Assembly: GCA_900771365.1 (NCBI GenBank)
Contig: CAAGNU010000372.1
Location: 1 to 15,652 of the forward strand
From: Bacteroidales bacterium
GTDB lineage: Bacteria > Bacteroidota > Bacteroidia > Bacteroidales > P3
Reading direction: 5' to 3'
Length of the DNA: 15,652 nucleotides
Shown here: in pieces, positions 1-5,654 of the stretch
How the letters are laid out: each line of letters opens with the position of its first letter
Numbering within the stretch: position 1 is the stretch's first letter
Program-made: the position numbers and the translations under genes
The notes under the pieces: model-generated
The model's input: the letters and a program-made list of their open reading frames with translations, nothing else
Told to the model about the DNA's origin: nothing
The model's database searches: none

Positions 1-865
1 CGGTCGACGTCCTTCTGCTCGGACAGGTCCTCGCGGTTTCGAAGCAGGATGTACTTTGTGCCTTTGACGACACTGCTTCTGCTCACGTTATCCACGGCGG
101 CGGCCCCTGTCTTGGCTCGCTCCTTCGCCTCTCGCTTATCCCTGCTGCGCTCCTGGTTGACGATGCGCTTCCGCACCTTGTCGAGAGCCTCGTTGACGAG
201 CTTGACCACATGGAAGTGGCCGAATACGTACACGGCATCGGGAGCGTGCGCTCTGACTGCGGAGATGTAAGCGGCCGAGAGGTCGGACGCCACGGCCTCG
301 ATCTTCGTCCCTGCTTTCTCCGCCGCCTTCCAGAATCCGTCGAGTGCGTCGGCCCCCTTTCCTTCGCCGACATGCACGATGCGCCCCGTCTCGAGATCCA
401 CCACTATCGTCTTGTACACATGCCCTTTCTTCACAGCGAATTCGTCGATGCCGATGGCCACAGCCCTGTGATGTCGGGCTTGGAATAGTGGCGCTGCAGG
501 TAGGCCTTCACCATCTCCTTCACCGTGTTCCACGACAGGTTCAGGTGCGACGACACAGACTTTATGGACGCCATCCTGCACAATTCCACGGCATATCTGG
601 CCAATCGGTGCGTGTAGGTCGTCTGAGGGTCGGCGAAGTGGATGTGCTCCTGTATCACATGGTGGCAATGCTTGCACTCGAGCCGCTGCACCGTCATGCT
701 CAGCACCCCGGGCTTCCCTCCGACTGGGACTGTGCGGAACCTCCTTGTCACCACTCCCGACCTAATCACTTCGGTGCTTTTGCACTTGGGGCAATAAAAC
801 TCCACTCTTTTCGTTTTTATATGCAGCACTATGGTCTTTGATCCGTATTCGGCTCGGGTGCACAC
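1..865 (-). pseudogene. ISL3-family transposase, frameshifted and truncated by the window edge
   Basis: The N-terminal part has a zinc-finger-like pattern (FYCPKC, then RLECKHCHHV) followed by FADPQTTYTHRLARYAVELC and a helix-turn-helix region (IKSVSSHLNLSWNTVKEM), as in ISL3 transposases. This frame ends in a stop at 431-433. The continuation is in a different frame from about 461 downwards: AVAIGIDEFAVKKGH, then IVVDLETGRIVHVGEGKG, AVASDLSAAYI and FGHFHVVKLVNEAL. These are the catalytic core, with the first acidic residue in GIDEF and a second in ASDLS. The frames must join between about 451 and 475, a net change of one base. No slippery heptamer is visible there, so decay or a sequencing error is likelier than programmed frameshifting. 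There is no in-frame ATG near the N-terminus; GTG at 865 is a possible start. Confidence 0.8.
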
Positions 866-897
866 CTGTGACGATAATCCGCCGTTTTCAGGATGCC
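1..897 (-). mobile_element. Partial ISL3-family insertion sequence, transposase-proximal end
   Basis: The segment encodes most of an ISL3-type transposase reading leftwards and running off the window edge. The probable outer end is near 897, where the minus strand reads GGCATCCTGAAAACGGCGG directly after the T-tract of the rplS terminator. A GG-starting end fits ISL3 terminal inverted repeats, but the partner repeat lies outside the window, so the exact boundary and any 8-bp target duplication (which would be about 898-905) cannot be confirmed. The insertion lies downstream of the terminator, so it should not disturb the ribosomal operon. Confidence 0.7.
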
Positions 898-932
898 ATA
901 AAGAAAGCGGCGGCCTGTGAGGGTCGCCGCTT
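898..932 (-). terminator. Rho-independent terminator of the infC-rpmI-rplT-rplS operon
   Basis: On the minus strand an 11-bp stem (arms 922-932 and 905-915, one A·C mismatch) encloses a 6-nt loop and is followed by TTTCTTT. It lies about 28 bp past the rplS stop, in the correct orientation to end the ribosomal operon. Confidence 0.85.
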
Positions 933-959
933 GCCAGTTTATCGCGTTGGGGGAAAAGA

Positions 960-1313
960 CTAGTGTCTCTTCTCTTTGATACGGGCTTTCTTACCGGTGA
1001 GATTACGGAGGTAGAAGATTCTAGCTCTGCGGACGGCGCCGTATTTGTTGACGTCGATCTGCTCGATGAACGGGCTGCAGATGGGGAAGATACGTTCCAC
1101 ACCAACACCGTTGGTAATCTTGCGGACAGTAAAGGTTTCAGTAGAACCGCTTCCGCTGCGCTGTAAAACAACGCCCTGGAAGTTCTGGATACGTTCTTTG
1201 TTACCCTCTTTGATTTTGTAATGGACAGTGATGGTATCGCCAGCCTTGAATTTGGGGAAGTCTTTACGCTCGACCAAATCCTCTACATATTGCATTAATT
1301 CAGTTTTTCCCAT
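960..1313 (-). CDS. rplS: 50S ribosomal protein L19 (bL19)
   Basis: L19 sits at the interface of the 30S and 50S subunits. The 117-aa product is of normal family length and carries the family signatures: FKAGDTITVHYKIKEGNKERIQ at residues ~22-43, FQGVVLQRSG, FTVRKITNGVGVERIFPI, and the C-terminal RRARIFYLRNLTGKKARIKEK. It starts at ATG and lies 41 bp after rplT, last in the operon before the terminator at 898-932. In E. coli and Bacillus rplS sits with rpsP-rimM-trmD; here it is a fourth gene after infC-rpmI-rplT. The call is certain from sequence; only the exact ATG (MGKTEL versus MQYVEDL) is slightly open. Confidence 0.97.
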   Translation of the reverse strand: MGKTELMQYVEDLVERKDFPKFKAGDTITVHYKIKEGNKERIQNFQGVVLQRSGSGSTETFTVRKITNGVGVERIFPICSPFIEQIDVNKYGAVRRARIFYLRNLTGKKARIKEKRH

Positions 1314-1354
1314 GACATAGAAGTTTTAAAGGTTAATCACTCAGTTTGTTTGGC

Positions 1355-1702
1355 TTATTTTTTAACCATCTTGACAACAGCGGTGAAAGCCTCGGGGTTG
1401 TTCATAGCCAGGTCGGCGAGAACTTTGCGGTTCAGCTCGATGTTGTTCTTGTGTAATTCGCCCATAAACACGGAATAGGAGATGCCGTTAATGCGGCAAC
1501 CGGCGTTGATACGGTTGATCCACAGTGCGCGGAACTCTCTTTTCTTATTCTTTCTGTCGCGGTATGCGTAAGTCTGACCTTTTTCCCACTTGTTCTTGGC
1601 AACGGTCCAAACGTTTTTACCTCTGCCCCAATAACCTTTGGTGCGATTGAGGATTTTCTTTCTGCGAGCTCTGGAAGCTACAGCATTTACTGATCTTGGC
1701 AT
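1355..1702 (-). CDS. rplT: 50S ribosomal protein L20 (bL20)
   Basis: L20 binds 23S rRNA early in 50S assembly and in enterobacteria and Bacillus also represses its own operon by binding mRNA. The 115-aa product has the standard length and signatures: MPRSVN start, ARRKKILNRTKGYWGRGKN, WTVAKNKWEKGQTYAYRDRK, FRALWINRINAGCR and LNRKVLADLAMNNPEAF. The basic N-terminal half is the rRNA-binding extension. It lies between rpmI (104 bp upstream) and rplS (41 bp downstream). Some positions (KGYWGRGKN, INAGCRINGISYSVFM) differ from what I know of common Bacteroides and Prevotella proteins, hinting at a less-sampled Bacteroidales lineage; this is from memory and unchecked. Confidence 0.98.
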   Translation of the reverse strand: MPRSVNAVASRARRKKILNRTKGYWGRGKNVWTVAKNKWEKGQTYAYRDRKNKKREFRALWINRINAGCRINGISYSVFMGELHKNNIELNRKVLADLAMNNPEAFTAVVKMVKK

Positions 1703-1723
1703 TTTAGTTTAATTGATTTTTCA

Positions 1724-1760
1724 TTTAAGCGGAGGCCTTAGCCTCTCTTTGGTGCTTTAA
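1724..1760 (-). promoter_or_regulatory. Two-tier RNA hairpin between rpmI and rplT
   Basis: In the 104-nt rpmI-rplT spacer the minus-strand RNA can form GAGGC-TAAG-GCCTC (1732-1745). This is bracketed by a second pairing of AAGC with GCTT (1754-1757 with 1727-1730) that can extend into A/T pairs. No U-tract follows, so it is not a standard terminator. It could be a processing site or an L20-related control element; the second is only inference, as I cannot match it to a known L20 operator. Confidence 0.35.
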
Positions 1761-1806
1761 ATAATGGTTAATAACTCCGATTAATTTTGCACAAAAGACT
1801 TTCGTC

Positions 1807-2001
1807 TTAGGCAAGAAGCATTCTCTTGACGCGCTTCTCGTCGTCGCGGCTCACCAGTGCGGTGTGGTCGAGATTACGTTTCTGCGTGGTCTCTTTCTTA
1901 GTCAGAATGTGGCTATGATAAGCATGCTTTCTCTTGATTTTGCCGGTGCCGGTGAAGGTGAAACGCTTCTTGGCAGCAGCCTTGGTTTTCATTCTAGGCA
2001 T
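1807..2001 (-). CDS. rpmI: 50S ribosomal protein L35 (bL35)
   Basis: The 64-aa, very basic product matches L35 along its length: MPRMKTKAAAKKRFTFTGTGKIKRKHAYHSH at the N-terminus, ILTKKETTQKRNL in the middle, and a C-terminal VKRMLL. It is a small structural protein of the large subunit. It lies between infC (79 bp upstream) and rplT (104 bp downstream), the conserved infC-rpmI-rplT order, and is presumably cotranscribed from the promoter at 2756-2785. Confidence 0.98.
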   Translation of the reverse strand: MPRMKTKAAAKKRFTFTGTGKIKRKHAYHSHILTKKETTQKRNLDHTALVSRDDEKRVKRMLLA

Positions 2002-2080
2002 TACTTTACTGTTTTTTTTAAGTTAGACTATATATTGCGATAATCTGGTTTCTTTATTGAGGGTTCTAAAAGAACTTTCT

Positions 2081-2656
2081 TTATTTCTTAGGAGCGATGA
2101 TCATGAGCATGCGCTTACCTTCGAGGCGGGGCATCACTTCGGGCTTGCCGTACTCGAGGAGCGACTCAGCGAACTTCAGCAGCTGGGCTTCTCCTTGCTC
2201 CTTATAGACAATGGAGCGGCCGCGGAAGAAGACATCCACTTTCACCTTGTTGCCCTCGGAGAGGAAACGCTTGGCATGGTTGAGCTTGAACTCGAAGTCG
2301 TGATCGTCGGTCTGCGGGCTGAGGCGGATTTCCTTGATGACCACCTTGGTGGAGTTGGCCTTGCGCTCCTTCTCTTTCTTTTTCTGTTCATACACGTACT
2401 TCTGGTACTCGATGATTTTGCACACCGGGGGATTGGCTGACGGGGAAATCATGACGAGGTCGAGGCCGTCGTTATAGGCCATGGTGAGCGCATCCTTTGT
2501 GTTCATGATGGTAGGTTCCATACCTTCTCCCACCACACGCACGATGGGCACGTTGATGCGTTCGTTGACTAGATGTTCGGGCTCTTTCTTTTGTGGCCCT
2601 TTTGCGCGTCCTTTGTTGGCATTACTGGGGGCGCCGGGGGTAATTGGTGCTGCTAT
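2081..2656 (-). CDS. infC: Translation initiation factor IF-3, apparent ATA start
   Basis: IF3 keeps 30S and 50S subunits apart and proofreads the start codon. The C-terminal domain is clear (QTDDHDFEFKLNHAKRFLSEGNKVKVDVFFRGR, MPRLEGKRM near the end). The family's conserved N-terminal motif (here LVNERINVPIVRVVGEGM) begins upstream of the first conventional start, GTG at 2551, so that GTG would cut into the N-domain. Reading further up, the frame is open to a TAG at 2669-2671 with no ATG, GTG or TTG. ATA at 2654-2656 lies 9 nt after AGGAG (2666-2670) and gives a 191-aa protein beginning MAAPITPGAPSN; ATT at 2642-2644 is the alternative but is 21 nt from AGGAG. Non-AUG starts on infC (AUU in E. 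coli) are known to serve autoregulation, because IF3 itself rejects such codons. The gene identity is certain; the start is inferred. Confidence 0.93.
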   Translation of the reverse strand: MAAPITPGAPSNANKGRAKGPQKKEPEHLVNERINVPIVRVVGEGMEPTIMNTKDALTMAYNDGLDLVMISPSANPPVCKIIEYQKYVYEQKKKEKERKANSTKVVIKEIRLSPQTDDHDFEFKLNHAKRFLSEGNKVKVDVFFRGRSIVYKEQGEAQLLKFAESLLEYGKPEVMPRLEGKRMLMIIAPKK

Positions 2657-2665
2657 AGCTTGGTT

Positions 2666-2686
2666 CTCCTATATTTGTTTATACAT
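2666..2686 (-). promoter_or_regulatory. Shine-Dalgarno site of infC overlapping an in-frame five-codon mini-ORF
   Basis: The minus strand carries AGGAG at 2666-2670, with 9 nt to the ATA start of infC. Just upstream, ATG at 2684-2686 opens a five-codon frame (MYKQI) closed by TAG at 2669-2671, whose last bases belong to AGGAG. The mini-ORF is in the same frame as infC. A Shine-Dalgarno site is notable because most Bacteroidota genes lack one. Either the mini-ORF is a translated leader coupled to infC, or the TAG is a mutation or error and infC really starts at 2686. Confidence 0.55.
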
Positions 2687-2755
2687 GCCCAACTTATTGG
2701 TTGAGCGGTTAATACACTATTCAACGAGCCTAACAACTTAGGTTCTTTGAAAATG

Positions 2756-2785
2756 CAAAAATACACAATTTTATTGATATACAAA
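2756..2785 (-). promoter_or_regulatory. Bacteroidetes-type promoter of the infC operon
   Basis: On the minus strand TTTG (2782-2785) and TATTTTTG (2756-2763) are separated by 18 nt, matching the phylum's major sigma consensus TTTG-N19-TAnnTTTG. A start near 2750 would give a leader of roughly 95 nt before the infC ATA, containing two small hairpins (CCTAA-GTTG-TTAGG and CCAA-TAAG-TTGG). Confidence 0.8.
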
Positions 2786-2815
2786 AAAAAAAGTTTTATT
2801 TAGCGGTATCTTTCT

Positions 2816-2872
2816 GTGCCAAGTCGCACCAGTTTGCCATCTTTTACCCCCTTTAATGAAAGGGTTTGGCAC
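2816..2872. ncRNA. Candidate structured RNA element between the radical SAM gene and the infC promoter
   Basis: Arms TTGGCAC and GTGCCAA (2866-2872 and 2816-2822) form a 7-bp closing stem around a perfect 6-bp hairpin CCCTTT-AATG-AAAGGG (2849-2864). A further TGGCA (minus strand, about 2835) could compete for the outer TGCCA arm. On the minus strand a run of 11 T follows at 2782-2792, about 24 nt beyond the closing stem, too far for a classic terminator. The element lies upstream of the infC promoter, so it is not in the main infC leader. It may be the 3' end structure of the radical SAM transcript or an independent small RNA. I cannot match it to a named RNA family. Confidence 0.35.
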
Positions 2873-2902
2873 CCTATTTCTCAGCACAACGACACCTCTA
2901 AC

Positions 2903-3664
2903 CTATCCTTTTATCTGTATGCAGAAACCTTCGTCAAGAAGTGGCTGAACCATGTCTGTCATTTCTTCGACAGTGAACTTTCCTAGACCCTGCGCAGGCG
3001 TAGGCCGGTCGATTGTATACACCATAATCTCACGCGGACGAAGGCGACGCACGATGTCCATCCAACCATCGAGGACCTCGGGGCAGGAGGAGTCAAAATC
3101 ATATTCTTTGCTGCGAAGCATGCATGTCTGTAAGACGAAGTTACCGCGAAACTTCTCCAAAGCTTCCACAACATGGGCAATATCATACCCTGGGGCGGGT
3201 TTGTTGATTCTTTCGACAAGCTCGTTGGTTGGTGCGTCAATCTTCATGATGGGATTGTCGACCTTGCAGAGGGCTTGGAAGACCTCGGGGAGATGCACAC
3301 GCGTGGCATTTGAGAGCACTGAGACTTTGGCCGTGGGGGCAAACTCGTCACGCAAGCGTAGCGTGTCGTCAATTATCTGCGGAAACTCGGGATTGATGGT
3401 TGGTTCACCATCTCCCGAGAAAGTAATGGAATCGACCTTTGTGCCCTGCTTCTGCAGCCGCACGAGCATGTTCTCCAAATCGGCACGAACCTTAGCAGCA
3501 GTAGGAATGACCGTATCGTTGCGACCATCTTTGTTCCACCCGCATTCGCAATAGATGCAGTCAAAATTGCATATCTTGCCCTTCTCCGGCAGGAGATTGA
3601 TGCCTAAAGAGGTGCCCAAGCGACGGCTGAATATGGGACCGAAAACAGTTTCTTCTCGTATCAT
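2903..3664 (-). CDS. Radical SAM protein (COG0731-like)
   Basis: This 253-aa protein has the radical SAM cluster motif CNFDCIYC (C32, C36, C39), which binds a 4Fe-4S cluster that cleaves S-adenosylmethionine. It also has GDGEPT (residues ~84-89), corresponding to the SAM-contacting GGEP segment. The N-terminus (VFGPIFSRRLGTSLGINLLP) and PTPAQGLGKFT near the C-terminus are typical of small radical SAM proteins grouped with COG0731. Substrate is unknown; related TYW1-type enzymes modify tRNA, but nothing here proves that. C41 close to the motif is an extra cysteine. ATG at 3664 is 4 bp after the nitroreductase stop, so the two are almost certainly cotranslated. Confidence 0.88.
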   Translation of the reverse strand: MIREETVFGPIFSRRLGTSLGINLLPEKGKICNFDCIYCECGWNKDGRNDTVIPTAAKVRADLENMLVRLQKQGTKVDSITFSGDGEPTINPEFPQIIDDTLRLRDEFAPTAKVSVLSNATRVHLPEVFQALCKVDNPIMKIDAPTNELVERINKPAPGYDIAHVVEALEKFRGNFVLQTCMLRSKEYDFDSSCPEVLDGWMDIVRRLRPREIMVYTIDRPTPAQGLGKFTVEEMTDMVQPLLDEGFCIQIKG

Positions 3665-3668
3665 AGAA

Positions 3669-4193
3669 TCACTTTACCCAATAAATATAGTCTTCTTTAC
3701 GGGGCTTGGCTTCAGGAATAGGCGTGGCGGGATAGCCCACGATGCAGTTGCCTATACCCACATAGTTGCCTTTAATGCCCAATTCTTCTAAAATAGCCTT
3801 TCCTTCAGGCGAGGCAAAGACCTCCTTTGCACGGTTCACCCAGCATGAGGCCAAGCCCAGCGCATGAGCCGCGTTAAGCATGTTGCCCATCACGAGGCAG
3901 CCATCTTCAAAAGGCGTGCAGCCTTTGTCCTGCTCAACCAGAACCACCAAAACGGCTGGAGCACCATAGAAGGGGTCGCTATCGGCTCCCATCACCTGCG
4001 CATTCAGACGGCTCATTCTGTCACGCAAATCCTTATTGGTGACGGCGATAATAATAGGGCACTGCGTGCTGCGGCCGCTCGGAGCATAGGTGCCAGCCTT
4101 GCAGATGGTAGCCAAATCCTCTTCCGAAGGCATCTGGTCGGTGTACGCACGCACGCTACGGCGCGTCAAAAGGTCTTGTATTGTCTGTTTCAT
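3669..4193 (-). CDS. Nitroreductase-family FMN oxidoreductase
   Basis: The 174-aa length fits the compact nitroreductase fold. The N-terminal RRSVRAY (residues 11-17) supplies FMN phosphate-binding arginine and serine, APSGRSTQCP (residues ~37-46) fits the usual APSxxNxQPW region, and GLASCWVNRAKE matches the GxGxCWxG-like segment. Such enzymes reduce nitro groups, quinones or flavins with NAD(P)H, usually as dimers; the true substrate cannot be read from sequence. It precedes the radical SAM gene by 4 bp and follows the LysE-type gene after 66 bp with no terminator seen between, so a three-gene transcript is plausible. Confidence 0.9.
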   Translation of the reverse strand: MKQTIQDLLTRRSVRAYTDQMPSEEDLATICKAGTYAPSGRSTQCPIIIAVTNKDLRDRMSRLNAQVMGADSDPFYGAPAVLVVLVEQDKGCTPFEDGCLVMGNMLNAAHALGLASCWVNRAKEVFASPEGKAILEELGIKGNYVGIGNCIVGYPATPIPEAKPRKEDYIYWVK

Positions 4194-4259
4194 ATTATTG
4201 TACTTATAGGATTCTCACGAATAGGGCATACGGCATCCGAAACCTTTACTGCCACAGTA

Positions 4260-5072
4260 TTATTGAAACTCCACCGTGTCCGGAGGAAGCGCACCTTCAC
4301 TTCTCGCCCCCGTCCGAGGACGTAGAAGATTGATGCTGTCAATATTCTGTAAATCGTGAATTTTCTTAATAACCTTGGTCGTATTAGGCTCTTGCTGTTG
4401 CTCACGTTCTCGAGCCTTGGGACTAACTTGATAAAGTACCATCGAGATCACCAAATAGCCAGCAAAGAAGAACATGACAAAGGCCGTGATTTTGTTGGTT
4501 ATATTGAGCACTTTTGCCGTGATAATACGCTGCAAAAGGGAGGCAAGCTTGCATTTCAGGACATCCAGTCCTAGCGTGGTACCAAGCACGCCTATAAAGA
4601 ATATGTACCTTTCAATTGGGTTCAGATTGAGCTCGCCCGTGAGCAATGCGATTACCGAAACCCAGTATATCCAGATAAGTGGGTTGACGAAGTTGATAAC
4701 AAAACCTTGGAAAAAAATGTGTCGACGCCTTGGTTCTCCACCTTTATCCTTGAACTTGATTCTCGACTCTTTGCCTTCAAGACTGTCCACCTCCTTACGG
4801 AATGAATGAATACCCATAATCAGCAGCACAGCACCACCAATCGAAGCCACCCACACATTATGCAAAACCTCATACAGATTGACATTCTTGAACACTGTAA
4901 GCACTAAGAATACTATAATCACATCGCCCGCACTCACTCCAAAAGCAAATGGGTACGACTTCTTGAAGCCGTACTGTATGCTGGTGCGGAGCTGCGAGAA
5001 AAAAGCGGGGCCGAAACTGAAGAGTAACGACAGCGCAATTCCGCAAACGATACCAAGAATAAGTTCAATCAT
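4260..5072 (-). CDS. LysE/RhtB-family membrane exporter
   Basis: Hydrophobic segments span most of the first ~215 residues, fitting the six-helix LysE fold of amino-acid and small-metabolite exporters. The family motif is visible near the N-terminus as SFGPAFFSQLRTSIQYGFKK (residues ~19-38, the GPxxxxxxxxxxxxG region), and NFVNPLIWIYW matches the conserved NPK/NP segment at the start of the fourth helix. The C-terminus has an extra ~50-residue polar tail (KAREREQQQEPNTTK onward) beyond the usual ~210 aa, presumably cytoplasmic. Substrate is unknown. It has its own promoter (5104-5134) and is divergent from the lipoprotein at 5201. Confidence 0.85.
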   Translation of the reverse strand: MIELILGIVCGIALSLLFSFGPAFFSQLRTSIQYGFKKSYPFAFGVSAGDVIIVFLVLTVFKNVNLYEVLHNVWVASIGGAVLLIMGIHSFRKEVDSLEGKESRIKFKDKGGEPRRRHIFFQGFVINFVNPLIWIYWVSVIALLTGELNLNPIERYIFFIGVLGTTLGLDVLKCKLASLLQRIITAKVLNITNKITAFVMFFFAGYLVISMVLYQVSPKAREREQQQEPNTTKVIKKIHDLQNIDSINLLRPRTGARSEGALPPDTVEFQ

Positions 5073-5103
5073 AGTATGCCTATTGCTTATTACAACCTAA
5101 ATA

Positions 5104-5134
5104 AAACGATAAAATAAAAAAAAAATTATTCAAA
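5104..5134 (-). promoter_or_regulatory. Promoter of the LysE-type gene
   Basis: On the minus strand TTTG (5131-5134), 19 nt, then TATCGTTT (5104-5111) approximate the Bacteroidetes consensus; the final G of TAnnTTTG is T. The spacer is a run of A/T. The start codon is about 30 nt downstream. Confidence 0.6.
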
Positions 5135-5148
5135 AGGAATAATTTTTG

Positions 5149-5156
5149 TATTTTTG
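5149..5156 (+). promoter_or_regulatory. -7 box of the lipoprotein gene promoter
   Basis: TATTTTTG is an exact match to TAnnTTTG, 44 nt before the ATG at 5201. The -33 position (about 5126-5129) reads TTAT, a poor match to TTTG, so strength is uncertain. It faces away from the promoter at 5104-5134. Confidence 0.5.
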
Positions 5157-5200
5157 TATGAAAATAATTTTCAACACTAAAACTTAACACACACAATATC

Positions 5201-5572
5201 ATGAAGAAAACCACTATCGCACTGGCCGCAATTTTTACAACAGCACTCTGCGGCTGCAACAATTGCAACACCCCAGAGAAAGCCGTCACCCAATTTTACA
5301 AAGCCTCGCAAGCTCACAATACCGAGGAAGCCCTAAAATACACTAATGTTTCCGAAAGCGAACGAGAGATTGTTGAGAGCGTCTTCAATTCCATCAACAT
5401 GGAAATTCACGACTTCGAAGTCCTCAACACCACAATCGAAGAAGGCGACACAACCGCCACCGTAGAGATGCGTCTGCACGTCTCCTCTCCCGAATCGCTC
5501 GACACCCTCACCTCCACCCCCATCACCTCCTGCATCAAAACCAAAGAAGGCTGGAAAGTGAAACTAATGTAG
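5201..5572 (+). CDS. Small DUF4878-like lipoprotein
   Basis: The 123-aa protein begins with a lipoprotein signal peptide (MKKTTIALAAIFTTAL) and a cysteine-rich cleavage region LCGC, so it should be lipidated and anchored in the envelope. The mature part follows the DUF4878/NTF2-like pattern: TPEKAVTQFYKASQAHNTEEALKYT, a middle segment with TTATVEMRL, and a closing EGWKVKLM strand. This family is small, mostly uncharacterised and common in Bacteroidota. It is a single gene ending at the bidirectional terminator at 5597. Cysteines at the N-terminus (CGCNNC) are unusually dense, so which one is lipidated is not certain. Confidence 0.85.
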   Translation: MKKTTIALAAIFTTALCGCNNCNTPEKAVTQFYKASQAHNTEEALKYTNVSESEREIVESVFNSINMEIHDFEVLNTTIEEGDTTATVEMRLHVSSPESLDTLTSTPITSCIKTKEGWKVKLM

Positions 5573-5596
5573 CTATCACTAAAAATATATAGAAAT

Positions 5597-5626
5597 AAAA
5601 GGTGGCTCGAGCGAGCCACCTTTTAT
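5597..5626. terminator. Bidirectional terminator between convergent lipoprotein genes
   Basis: AAAA, then an 8-9 bp stem (GGTGGCTC / GAGCCACC) with a GAGC loop, then TTTT-ATT. The A-tract on one side and T-tract on the other let it serve both the gene ending at 5572 and the one ending at 5655. Confidence 0.9.
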
Positions 5627-5654
5627 TATTTGTTCACATTGAAGTGATCTCAGA

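Noticed and set aside
83..373. 96-codon minus-strand frame in the IS region
   Set aside because: Out of frame with the transposase core, which continues uninterrupted in another frame to the window edge; Arg/Ser-rich shadow.
898..959. Bacteroidales 6S-like RNA, which I recall as often lying near the L20 gene
   Set aside because: Only a terminator lies between rplS and the IS; the rplT-rplS gap is 41 bp. No space for such an RNA.
2816..2872. tRNA gene (7-bp closing stem like an acceptor stem)
   Set aside because: Length of 57 nt, no T-loop (TTCGA-like) sequence, no proper anticodon arm.
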